Shown: positions 9,031 through 16,290, counted from the stretch's first letter. The stretch: 19,291 nucleotides of DNA from an uncultured Slackia sp. (GCA_900555495.1 USLD01000007.1:1-19291), one strand, 5' to 3'. The notes: generated by a model from the sequence alone, not told the origin. Numbers and translations are program-made.

Positions 9031-9075
9031 CGAAGGCCCCGCCGAAAGGGAGGGGAGGGGGAGGCGGTTCCTTCG
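9031..9075 (-). promoter_or_regulatory. Leader inverted repeat upstream of the flavin reductase
   Basis: Arms CGAAGGCCCCGCC (9031-9043) and GGCGGTTCCTTCG (9063-9075) pair over 6 bp, a 2-base internal mismatch and another 5 bp. The loop is very G-rich on the plus strand (C-rich in the reductase transcript). It ends about 30 bases before the reductase ribosome binding site. It could be a leader hairpin or a protein-binding palindrome; no T-run makes it a plain terminator. Confidence 0.45.
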
Positions 9076-9150
9076 CTGCCTGACACGCCGATCATAGGCT
9101 TGCTGCCCTCTTTTGCATTCACTCGAAGCGTGGCTTTTGGCGCATAGGGG

Positions 9151-9180
9151 TTCACATGAAGCGGGTGAATTGGATAAAAT
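9151..9180 (+). promoter_or_regulatory. Sigma-70-like promoter for the LuxR-type gene
   Basis: TTCACA (9151-9156) and TAAAAT (9175-9180) each match the consensus at five of six positions, with an 18-base spacer. This places the transcript start about 120 bases before the GTG start codon. The -35 region also overlaps a short TTCAC / GTGAA inverted repeat with a 9-base spacer. Confidence 0.55.
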
Positions 9181-9307
9181 CGCAGGTCGTTGCAATGCTC
9201 GCATGGCCATTCGGACGTTAGGCGTGTTTTATCATGGGCACGGAGGGAAGCTCGCACGCGTCTTGCCATGATCGGCGCCGATGCGAGGCCGGCATGAAGG
9301 GGGAGGC

Positions 9308-10797
9308 GTGCAGAGACAGGTCGTTCATGTGCTGCTCGTAAGCGTCGGTTACGCATGTTTTCTTGCGCTTAATTCGTTTTCGCTCTGGGGCTTCGGGCTG
9401 TTGCCGGCGCAGGCCCTTGGAGAGCAAGGCTCGTCTTCGTGGGGCACGTTTCTTTCGATCAGCAACGCGCTATCGTTTTTCGTGTTTGCGGCATGCTCGG
9501 CTATTCGACCGAGCGTTTCGCCCGAACGGTTTACCCCCTGTCTTTCGCTTTAGTGGCGGCGGCGCTTGCGGGCGTTCTGGCGTTTCTTTTTTCCGGCTCT
9601 TCGTGGCTTATCGTCGTCGGGGCCATTTGCATGGGTCTTGCGACAACGTGTTTTTTCTTTTGCTGGATTCGCGTATTGGCGCGCGAAGGGTCCTCGTACG
9701 CCCAGGTGGAAATCATCGCCGGATCCGTTCTCTCGGCCGTGCCGTTCGTTGCGTTCCTCACCCTTGATTTGCTGGCCATTACGATTACCCTGTGCATTCT
9801 GCTTGCCGCTGTTTTCGCGTTTTTCGCATACGAAATGAAAGGTGCCGGTTCGTCCGGGCCGTCCGCCGATTCTTCGGCGAGCGCGCCGATCGGACCGGTT
9901 TCGCCGGCGAAGGGCCTGTGGCGCATATGCCTCTGTTGCTTCATCATCGGAATCATGGCTCCTGTCGCCTCGGCCCTCTCCGATGCGGTGTTCGTCGACA
10001 TGCAGTTCGTCGACCAGGTTTTCATGACCCATTCTGAAAATATCGTCGCGGCGGCCGTTGTCGGAATATCGTGGCTCGCTCTGAAACGCAAGCCCGACAC
10101 CGTGCGGGCTTTTACTGTCTTATTCCCTCTTTTGGCGACGGTCTTCCTCGTGTTTCTTTTCGTTCCCGCCCTGCGTGGTCTCGTGCCTTATATCGGCGGT
10201 GTCGCTTTCGTCGTCTGCTCGATGACGGTGTTGGTCGAAAGCGCCTCATCGGCCTCGGCGCGCGGGCTTGACGCGGGCTTGATGTACGGCGTATGCGCCG
10301 GCGTCTTGTACGCGTCGAATGCGTTCGGGAGTCTCGCCATGAATCTCGCGGGAGAAACGGTTTTCGACGAAACGTCGATGATGCTCGTCGTGGTCGTCCT
10401 GCTCTACGGCTGCTCCATCGTCATGTTCTTCATCACAAGGAAAGGGTCGGGCGCCGGGGGAGCGTTCGAGGGGGATTCCTGCGAATCGATCGTTTCGGAC
10501 GGAGTTTCGACGCTTTCCGACGAGCTTGATTTTTCGCAGGTAGGCCCTTCCGTCGTCCACGACGACGCTATCGGAGCAGCCGCCAAGAAAATCGGCCAAA
10601 GCAGCGGTCTTACCGAACGTCAAATCGAGGTTTTCATCTTGCTGGCGCACGGCTATACGATTCCCGCTGCGGCATCGGCGATGTATTTGTCCGAAAACAC
10701 CGTCCGCACGCATGCGAAAAAGATTTACGCGGCGCTGGGAATCCATAGCAAGCAGGAGTTGATCGAGCTCGTCGCCGAGGCCGCCGCCGGCGCGTGA
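9308..10797 (+). pseudogene. LuxR-type regulator with 12-span membrane domain, frameshifted
   Basis: Read across one frameshift this encodes about 496 residues: roughly twelve membrane spans arranged like a transporter fold, an acidic/Ser linker, and a C-terminal LuxR/GerE helix-turn-helix (LTERQIEVFILLAHGYT then LSENTVRTHAKKIYAALGI). Such membrane LuxR proteins are common beside reductase genes in Eggerthellaceae and are thought to sense small molecules. The first about 75 codons (two spans, from GTG 9308 with AAGGGGG upstream) lie in one frame and the rest in another. The break is at a C5 run (9534-9538); adding one C restores a continuous protein, reading RFTP then LSFALVAAALAG. The downstream frame alone is open from ATG 9439 (452 codons) but would lack the first spans and begin with non-family residues. 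ATG 9281 is an alternative upstream start. Either a sequencing error or a true lesion. Confidence 0.83.
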
Positions 10798-10807
10798 TGC
10801 GAGACCG

Positions 10808-11749
10808 CTATCGTCGCTGCGACGCGGGCATCATCTTTCGGTGCAGGATGCTTTCGGCCGACATGAGCGCGATGCCGGTCCAGACCAGCGCGAAGCACAC
10901 GCCGTGGGCGAAGGTGAACGCCTCGCCGAAAAACGATACGGCCAGGATGAGCGCGATGGTGGGGCTGACGTACTGCAGGAAGCCGATGATCACCATGGGC
11001 ACGCGGTTGGCCGCGGCGGAATACAGCAGCAGCGGAATGGCGGTAAGCACGCCGGCGGACACCATGAGGAAGCTCTCCCAGGGTTGCGACGTGACGGCCA
11101 TGGGGTCGGGCGTGGCGGGCACGAGGCCCCACAGCGCAGGCATCAGGGTGCCGGCTCCGAAGATGATGCCGCCCAGGATTCCCGTGATCACCGATTCCAG
11201 CGCCATGCCGGGAAGCGCGGGATAGCCCGCTTTCTTCTTCACGGCGCCGTAAGCCGAAAACGAAAGCGCCAGCGCGAACGAAATCCAGATCGCGCCGCCG
11301 TTCATGGCGATGAAGAACGTCACGCCGACGGCGGCCAACCCGAAAGCAACCTTCTGCATGCGGGTCAAGCGCTCGTGGAAGACGATCAGGCCGAACAGGA
11401 TATTGAACAACGGGCACAGATAGTAGCCGATGCTGGTTTCCAGAAGATGGCCGCTGTTGGCCGCCCAGATATAGACGCCCCAGTTCGCCGACGTCAGGAC
11501 GCCTGACGTGATGAACGTGCCCAGCGCCCGCGGGTCGCGCATCAGGTACAGAAAGCGCGTTCGTTTGACGAAGGAGCATAGAAGCACGATGAACACGCAC
11601 GACCATATCATGCGGCAGGTCAGCACGAGCAACGCGGACTCCCCCGAAAGAAGGCGCCAATACAGGCACATGAAGCCCCACATGACCTGACATCCGAGGG
11701 CTTCGAGAAAGCCTGTCCTGTCGAGTGTTTCGCGCTGTTCTGCGGTCAA
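10808..11749 (-). CDS. rarD: RarD-type EamA/DMT family permease
   Basis: A 313-residue integral membrane protein with about ten hydrophobic helices in two EamA halves. Features typical of RarD are the N-terminal MWGFMCLYWRLL segment, ETSIGYYLCPLFNILFG in the middle, SAYGAVKKK, and FLQYVSPTIALILAV near the end. The RarD group was named for chloramphenicol sensitivity, but its transported substrate is generally unknown. The start is a TTG at 11749, chosen because AAGGAG lies 7 bases upstream and the N-terminus fits family length. It follows the unassigned membrane protein gene by 28 bases on the same strand, so both are probably cotranscribed. Its stop is only 10 bases from the stop of the convergent LuxR-type gene, with no terminator visible between them. 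Confidence 0.88.
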   Translation of the reverse strand: MTAEQRETLDRTGFLEALGCQVMWGFMCLYWRLLSGESALLVLTCRMIWSCVFIVLLCSFVKRTRFLYLMRDPRALGTFITSGVLTSANWGVYIWAANSGHLLETSIGYYLCPLFNILFGLIVFHERLTRMQKVAFGLAAVGVTFFIAMNGGAIWISFALALSFSAYGAVKKKAGYPALPGMALESVITGILGGIIFGAGTLMPALWGLVPATPDPMAVTSQPWESFLMVSAGVLTAIPLLLYSAAANRVPMVIIGFLQYVSPTIALILAVSFFGEAFTFAHGVCFALVWTGIALMSAESILHRKMMPASQRR

Positions 11750-11777
11750 GGCGGTGCTCCTTCGTGGTGGTTCGGTT

Positions 11778-12590
11778 CTATTTGGCGCTGTTGCGCAGCT
11801 TCGGGATGAAGTGGGTGGCGAAGCTCTTCTTGCTGCCGCGGTTCTTCACGTAGATGAAGCCGATGATGGAAAATACGGCTGCGCCGATCAGGTTCACGAA
11901 CAGGACGGCCATGGAATCATGCAGGCCGATATCCAAGTACCCGTCGGGAATGACGACGGTTTCGCCCGAGGCCAGCGTGATCTGCGTGCTGACGATGCCG
12001 TCGACGGGAATGGCGATATTGCTGTTCGTCGGATCGAGCGTGACCGAGCTGAAGGCGGTCACGATAGTGTCTTTCTGCATGTCGAAGCCGACGAAGACAT
12101 CCATCGAATACTCGAAGAGCTCCCAGACCGCGCCTGCGGTCATGGAGAAGCAGAATGCGGTGATGGCCATGTAGATCGGTGCCAGCTGCAGGCGCGATGC
12201 GTGGCTTCGATTGAGGATGTCGACCAGCGCGAATCCGATGCCTGCGGCCAAAAATCCCCAGGTGGTATGCAGAATGGTGTCCCAGAAGGGGATTTTGATA
12301 TAGAAAGCGTCGATTTCTCCGAGGATTTCAGCGGCGAAGATGAAGCAGAGGATGATGCCTTCCAAAACGCTTGGGATCTCGACGGTGAAACGGCGTTCGA
12401 GCATGCTGGGAATCCAGAACAGGATAAACACCAGCAGGCAGAGCAGAGCATGTTCGTAGCGGCCTTCGAAGATGGAGCGTACGAACACGATGGCGACGAT
12501 GACGCACAGAATAACGTACAGGGCGAAGACGCCCGGCTTCTCTTTCGCCGCCTTGCGGGAGGTTTCTAGAAAGCGGGACACGACGGGCAT
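11778..12590 (-). CDS. Multi-span membrane protein, possibly DUF2238/YjdF-like
   Basis: A 270-residue protein with about seven hydrophobic helices. The central part carries WDTILHTTWGFLAAGIGFALVD and later TAGAVWELFEYSMDVF, a pattern of Trp-Asp, His and Glu in adjacent helices that resembles the DUF2238/YjdF group of membrane proteins; I hold this only as likely. Between the last two helix groups is a 60-residue polar insert (about 170-225) that probably faces outside. The C-terminus is basic (YVKNRGSKKS). The ATG at 12590 has AAAGGAA 6 bases upstream. It is the first gene of a probable two-gene operon with rarD. No role can be assigned. Confidence 0.75.
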   Translation of the reverse strand: MPVVSRFLETSRKAAKEKPGVFALYVILCVIVAIVFVRSIFEGRYEHALLCLLVFILFWIPSMLERRFTVEIPSVLEGIILCFIFAAEILGEIDAFYIKIPFWDTILHTTWGFLAAGIGFALVDILNRSHASRLQLAPIYMAITAFCFSMTAGAVWELFEYSMDVFVGFDMQKDTIVTAFSSVTLDPTNSNIAIPVDGIVSTQITLASGETVVIPDGYLDIGLHDSMAVLFVNLIGAAVFSIIGFIYVKNRGSKKSFATHFIPKLRNSAK

Positions 12591-12635
12591 CGGGCATTCC
12601 TTTCGTCGTCATGGATTTCCAGTCGAATACATGCC

Positions 12636-12641
12636 AGTATA
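12636..12641 (-). promoter_or_regulatory. Candidate -10 box for the membrane protein/rarD operon
   Basis: On the minus strand TATACT matches the -10 consensus at five of six positions and lies about 46 bases before the ATG at 12590. No convincing -35 hexamer is present at the right distance. Confidence 0.3.
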
Positions 12642-12767
12642 GCGAATGACGCCTTGCGCTGATCGACGTCTGGGCATCGGCTCCGTCCTTCCGCGAAAGG
12701 GCGCAGGCCGCCTCTTCGCCGCCTGCGCAACCCTCACATCTTTATCGATATATACGTTCCTGGTCGC

Positions 12768-12796
12768 TTGTGGGCATTTTGCGCCAAGCATATAAT
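12768..12796 (+). promoter_or_regulatory. Promoter for the radical SAM gene
   Basis: TTGTGG (12768-12773) is followed after exactly 17 bases by a perfect TATAAT (12791-12796). The predicted transcript would begin near 12803 and leave a leader of about 60 bases before the GTG start. Confidence 0.6.
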
Positions 12797-12865
12797 CCTG
12801 CACCGTTTGGGGAACGGAATAAGCCGCTTGCGGTCATGCGCAAGCAACGACGATAGGGTGTCAGA

Positions 12866-14191
12866 GTGATTTCGGAGCGAATTCTTACCAATCTTGTAAA
12901 GACGATGACGAAAAGAACGCTGAAGCTGTCTCCTACAGGAGAAACGTTCATGCCGCCTGCGGAGCCTGGCCGCAAATACATGCTGTATCTGCACGTGCCG
13001 TTCTGCGAGCGTCTGTGTCCGTATTGCAGTTTCAATCGCTATGTCTACCGTGAAGACGTGGCGCGTACCTACTTCGAGAACATGCGCAAGGAGATGCTCA
13101 TGCTCAAAGATCTAGGCTACGACATCGAGAGCATTTATGTGGGCGGCGGCACGCCGACCGTGGAAATCGACGAGCTGTGCGAGACGCTCGACCTTGCACG
13201 AGATACGTTCGACATCAAGGAAGTGGCGTCTGAGACCAATCCCAACCATCTTGTCCAGCCGTATCTGGATAAGATGAAGGGCCGCATCCAGCGCCTGTCC
13301 GTGGGCGTGCAGAGCTTCGATGACGAATTGCTCAAGCAGATGGACCGCTACGAGAAATACGGCAGCGGCGAGCAGATTATGGAGCGTATCGCCGAAGCCA
13401 TCCCGTACTTCGAATCGCTCAACGTGGACATGATCTTCAATTTCCCGTCGCAGACCGAAGATATCCTGCGCGCCGACCTTGAAAAGATCGCCGCATGCGG
13501 GGCGCGCCAGACCACGTTCTCGCCCCTGTACGTGTCCAACGCCACCATGGGCAAGATGGCCTCTACTTTGGGCGCCGTCGATTACGGCCGCGAATACCGC
13601 TATTATCGCCTGCTCGACGAAGCGCTGACGGGCGGGGATTCGGCTCGCTTCCGCCGCGAAACCATCTGGACGTTCAACCGCCTGGACGAACAAGGCCGCG
13701 ACGACCATGCGCTGCTCATCGACGAATACCAGACCGCCTATGTGGCGTATCCCGCTATCGGCAGCGGCTCGATCACCCATCTGGGCGAGAATCTGTATGT
13801 GAATACGTTCAGCCTGCAGGAATATGACGACATGATCGGCGCCGGCCATATGTCGATCATGGGAAAGACCACGCTGAGCAAGCGCGACCTGATGCGGTAT
13901 CACTTCTTGTTGAATCTGTATCGCCTTCGCCTGGATAAGCATGCGTTCAAGGAGGAGTTCGGCTGCGGCATCGAGGCGGGCCTTCCTGCAGAAATGGCGT
14001 TCATGCGCCTCAACGGCGCTTTCGCGACCGATACGCCTGACGAGCTGACGCTGACTCCGAAGGGGCGCTATCTGGTGTCGGTGATGTATCGCCAGTTCTT
14101 GAGCGGCATGAACAATCTGCGCGACCAGGCTCGCGCTGCGCTTTCGGGTCCTGAAAGGCAGCTGCTTTTCGGCGACGGCACGTGCGCGTAG
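12866..14191 (+). CDS. Radical SAM protein of the coproporphyrinogen III oxidase (HemN/HemW) superfamily
   Basis: A 441-residue protein with the radical SAM cluster motif CERLCPYC (Cys47, Cys51, Cys54) inside the HemN-style context YLHVPFC, the SAM-binding GGGTPT (93-98), ETNPNHL, and RLSVGVQSFDDELL. A C-terminal HemN-like domain follows. In HemW the last segment is normally followed by a R-x-H motif; here it reads QMDRYEKYGSG, so this is a divergent branch rather than standard HemN or HemW. Relatives act in haem synthesis, haem delivery or haem breakdown (HutW/ChuW); which applies is unclear. The GTG at 12866 has AGGGTG 5 bases upstream; an ATG at 12905 (residue 14) is a realistic alternative start but has no clear ribosome site. 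Transcribed alone, with a strong promoter upstream. Confidence 0.87.
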   Translation: MISERILTNLVKTMTKRTLKLSPTGETFMPPAEPGRKYMLYLHVPFCERLCPYCSFNRYVYREDVARTYFENMRKEMLMLKDLGYDIESIYVGGGTPTVEIDELCETLDLARDTFDIKEVASETNPNHLVQPYLDKMKGRIQRLSVGVQSFDDELLKQMDRYEKYGSGEQIMERIAEAIPYFESLNVDMIFNFPSQTEDILRADLEKIAACGARQTTFSPLYVSNATMGKMASTLGAVDYGREYRYYRLLDEALTGGDSARFRRETIWTFNRLDEQGRDDHALLIDEYQTAYVAYPAIGSGSITHLGENLYVNTFSLQEYDDMIGAGHMSIMGKTTLSKRDLMRYHFLLNLYRLRLDKHAFKEEFGCGIEAGLPAEMAFMRLNGAFATDTPDELTLTPKGRYLVSVMYRQFLSGMNNLRDQARAALSGPERQLLFGDGTCA

Positions 14192-14348
14192 CGGCATGAC
14201 GGGTTCGGCGGCTTCTCTGCGGCAGTCGGACGAAGCGCACTAGGGTGGTTGCATACGTTGCGTTCCGGCGTGTCGAACGTGTTTCGGCGCGCCGGTTTTG
14301 CGAGCGGCATGAAAACGCGTGGGTTTTCGCGCATTGCGTCGGTGCGGT

Positions 14349-14642
14349 TCAGCTTTTGCGATCGGCCTGGTCGTCGGGCTTTTCGACGGGGGAGAACCAA
14401 TAGAAGGCCCCTTCTTTGTCCTCGTCATCGGGAAGAAGGTCGCGCAGGGAAAGGCCGAGTCCTCCTGCGATGCGAAACAACGTGCGTAGCGAGGGATTGC
14501 CCTCGCCTTGCTCGATTGAAAGAATCTGGTTGTGATGGACGCCTACCATCATGCCGAACTCGCGCAGACTCAGCCCTGCACGCTTTCGAAGAATTCGAAT
14601 GCGCGCGCCAAGTCGATTGTTGTATTCGTCGAATGCGGCCAT
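14349..14642 (-). CDS. XRE-family transcriptional regulator
   Basis: A 97-residue protein with a Cro/C1-type helix-turn-helix filling residues 8-65: ARIRILRKRAGLSLREFGMMVGVH, then QILSIEQGEGNPSLRTLFRIAGGLGLSL without gaps, typical for single-domain XRE repressors. A short acidic tail with two aromatic residues (AFYWF) follows; no sensor domain is visible. The only plausible start is ATG 14642, as the next Met lies inside the DNA-binding helix region. No Shine-Dalgarno sequence precedes it, which is unusual here and hints at weak or leader-poor translation. A perfect 8-bp inverted repeat about 30 bases upstream is the likely operator, so the gene may repress itself and the divergent gene at 14841. 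Confidence 0.9.
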   Translation of the reverse strand: MAAFDEYNNRLGARIRILRKRAGLSLREFGMMVGVHHNQILSIEQGEGNPSLRTLFRIAGGLGLSLRDLLPDDEDKEGAFYWFSPVEKPDDQADRKS

Positions 14643-14671
14643 TGCGAAAGCGTATTGAGGCCTGATGGAAG

Positions 14672-14695
14672 AATGTCACTATAAAATGTGACATT
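14672..14695. promoter_or_regulatory. Inverted-repeat operator for the XRE regulator, overlapping promoter sequences
   Basis: Perfect arms AATGTCAC (14672-14679) and GTGACATT (14688-14695) flank an 8-base AT-only spacer that contains -10-like sequences in both directions: TATAAA on the plus strand, with TTGAGG 19 bases upstream, and TATAGT on the minus strand. The position just upstream of the XRE gene and within the divergent region fits an autorepressor site. Such AT-rich symmetry stands out from the GC-rich surroundings. Confidence 0.7.
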
Positions 14696-14840
14696 TCGTA
14701 ATTATGATGAGAAACGGACAGAAGTCGCCGAAGGCCTTGCGCCCTGCCGTTTTCCTGCGGAGGTCGCGGGCTGAGTAGGCGCATGTATCGCCGCGTGATA
14801 TGTTCCCGGCGACAGGCTTGTTTTCTTCAAGGAGGCGGCA

Positions 14841-15125
14841 GTGGTGGAAGATATTTCTCGCGATCTCGACGTCATGCTGGTCGTGCGCGATCTTAACGAC
14901 GAAGAGGCCGGAGTCGACGAGGTGTTGTTCGGCTGCGCCTTGCGCAAGGACGATTCGGCGGCGTTTTTCGCCGATCTTGCGAAATTGGTCGAGTCCTATG
15001 GCGGGGCCGAGTTCGCGGAACTTTTGGCACGCGATGAAAACGACGAGGTCCTTGCGTCGGCGCGTCGCCGCTGGCTCGATGACGCGCCGAACGGACAAGC
15101 TGAAAGCATGGATTCGATCGTCTAG
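14841..15125 (+). CDS. Small acidic protein, function unknown
   Basis: A 94-residue, strongly acidic, soluble protein that I do not recognise. It is predicted mostly helical, with LVVRDLNDEEAGVDEVLFG and a Phe/Leu-rich helix FFADLAKLVESYGGAEFAELLA, and has no membrane span or signal. Translation begins at one of two consecutive GTG codons (14841 or 14844) behind AAGGAGG at 14829-14835; both have workable spacing. It is divergent from the XRE gene and downstream of that gene's palindrome, so it may belong to the same regulon. The codon use resembles neighbouring genes, which supports it being real. Confidence 0.65.
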   Translation: MVEDISRDLDVMLVVRDLNDEEAGVDEVLFGCALRKDDSAAFFADLAKLVESYGGAEFAELLARDENDEVLASARRRWLDDAPNGQAESMDSIV

Positions 15126-15301
15126 GAGGGATGCGGCCGTCTCTCCTGCGGCCCGCTTTTCCGGTCATGCTTTTGCTCGGCGCTTTCGTACGCGTCGACG
15201 GACATGCGGTGTCGTTTGCCCGTCATCCGTCGCGCTTTCCATCGCTACACTGGGTTGCAGCAGAAGATTGCGCTGCTTTTTCGTCGAAGGGCGGAATGCG
15301 T

Positions 15302-15323
15302 CCCGACGGAGTGCAGCGTCGGG
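15302..15323 (+). promoter_or_regulatory. Hairpin directly upstream of the carbonic-anhydrase-like gene's ribosome site
   Basis: CCCGACG (15302-15308) and CGTCGGG (15317-15323) form a perfect 7-bp GC-rich stem with an 8-base loop that ends 2 bases before the AAAGGAG ribosome site. It could stabilise the mRNA 5' end or modulate initiation; no T-run follows, so it is not a terminator. Confidence 0.4.
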
Positions 15324-15339
15324 CGAAAGGAGCTGCATC

Positions 15340-15913
15340 ATGGCGGAGGAAAGCACGCATGGGTCTTCGACCGAAATCGACTATCACCGCGTGAAGGCCG
15401 ATCCGACGGCGCGCATTTCGCCGTCGTGTTCGCTGGTGGGCGATGTGACGCTCGGCAAAAAAGTCGCAATCATGGCCGGAAGCTGCCTGCGCGCCGACGA
15501 TGCGCCGATCGTGGTCGAGGACGAATGCAACATCCAGGAAGGCGTCGTCATCCATGAGGATTACGGCAAGCCCGTGGTGATCGGCCGCCATACGACGGTT
15601 GGGCATCGGGCCATGCTGCATGGCTGCGTTATCGGTGAAAACTGCCTGATCGGCATGAGCTGCACCATTATGAATGGTGCGAAAATCGGCAAGAACAGCG
15701 TCGTTGCAGCGGGCGCTGGTTACCGAAGACAAGGAATTTCCCGATGGCGTGTTGATCGTGGGCGTTCCGGCGAAGGTTCGCCGCGAGCTGACCGAAGAAG
15801 AGATCGCCGACATGTGCACGTTTCCCGGCGACGATTATCTCAAGCAGACCGAAGCCATGCTTAAAGATGGCGTATTATTCAATCCTGCGCCCGATTTCGA
15901 TTTCCAAGCATAG
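15340..15913 (+). pseudogene. Gamma-carbonic-anhydrase-like (PaaY/CaiE/YrdA type) protein, frameshifted
   Basis: Read across a frameshift, this is a 191-residue left-handed beta-helix protein with hexapeptide repeats (IVVEDECNIQEGVVIHED, VIGRHTTVGHRAML, VIGENCLIGM). His72, His89 and His94 match the spacing of the three metal-binding histidines of gamma-carbonic anhydrases, and Arg51, Asp53 and Gln66 fit the other conserved polar positions. The first 126 codons lie in one frame, up to KNSVVAAGA; the rest (LVTEDKEFPDGVLIVGVPAKVRREL) lies in another. The break is at 15714-15717, where GGCGCTGG would be in frame as GGCGCGCTGG, so two bases of a GC repeat appear to be missing. The start has AAAGGAG with 7-base spacing. 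The family includes true carbonic anhydrases and CoA-thioesterase-like proteins; I cannot choose. Confidence 0.85.
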
Positions 15914-15921
15914 GAGCGGCC

Positions 15922-16161
15922 ATGAACCTCGAAGACTGGCAGACACGCGTCGATAGCATCGACCTGGGAGACATGCGTCTTTACCATGCCTATGCGTTCA
16001 ACGAGAAGACCAAGCAGGTCATCGAGGGAGACACCGAGCATCCCGACGAAGAATTCGTGCGCATGCGATTCCAGCAGCAGCTCATGGGCACGTTGATGCA
16101 GATGGACATGGAAGAGCAGATGCGCGCTGCGCAAGAACGTCGCGCTGAGACCGACGAGTAG
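15922..16161 (+). CDS. Small Met/Gln-rich protein, function unknown
   Basis: A 79-residue soluble protein I do not recognise. The N-terminal half is acidic with aromatic residues (LYHAYAFNEKTKQVIEGD) and the C-terminal half is a likely single helix rich in Met, Gln and Arg (MRFQQQLMGTLMQMDMEEQM). Its ribosome site GGAG overlaps the stop codon of the carbonic-anhydrase-like gene and the ATG follows 8 bases after that stop, so the two are translationally linked and probably act together. The frameshift upstream could therefore also lower its expression. Confidence 0.72.
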   Translation: MNLEDWQTRVDSIDLGDMRLYHAYAFNEKTKQVIEGDTEHPDEEFVRMRFQQQLMGTLMQMDMEEQMRAAQERRAETDE

Positions 16162-16284
16162 AGCCTCCTGAGCCGGTTTCTGGAACCCCGCGTTTTTCGT
16201 CGAGCCGATGACCGAGGCGAGGCGTGCCCTCTTTCGTTTCGGTCGCTTTTCCGCATGCGCTCGTATTGTCGATACGTCGTGGGG

Positions 16285-16290
16285 TAGAAT
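16285..16290 (+). promoter_or_regulatory. Candidate -10 box for folD
   Basis: TAGAAT lies 53 bases before the folD GTG codon and matches the -10 consensus at five of six positions. The -35 position is poor, so confidence is low. Confidence 0.3.

Larger units (their letters stand above)
8988..9307. promoter_or_regulatory. Divergent control region between the flavin reductase and the LuxR-type gene
   Basis: These 320 bases hold no gene that I can support. Next to the reductase start lies its strong AGGAGG site (8995-9000). Further in are a long imperfect inverted repeat with a G/C-rich loop (9031-9075), a TATGAT on the minus strand (9091-9096) that could be a -10 box for the reductase but lacks a good -35, and a good plus-strand promoter at 9151-9180. 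An operator for the LuxR-type regulator would be expected here but cannot be singled out by eye. Confidence 0.6.

Noticed and set aside
9439..10797. Taking ATG 9439 as a true start of a 452-residue LuxR-type protein
   Set aside because: The first about 33 residues of that frame are not membrane-like, no ribosome site precedes the ATG, and the adjacent frame encodes the two missing membrane spans up to the C run.
14311..14328. Short inverted repeat GAAAAC-N6-GTTTTC between the radical SAM and XRE genes as a terminator
   Set aside because: The stem is only 6 bp and AT-rich, with no T-run on either side; too weak to call.
15133..15160. Possible terminator after the 94-residue protein gene (GGCCG/CGGCC then CGCTTTT)
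   Set aside because: A 5-bp stem with a 9-base loop and only four T residues is within chance for this GC content.
16170..16200. Possible terminator between the 79-residue protein gene and folD (GGTT/AACC then a T5 run)
   Set aside because: The stem has only four to five pairs including a wobble; the T-run alone is not enough.
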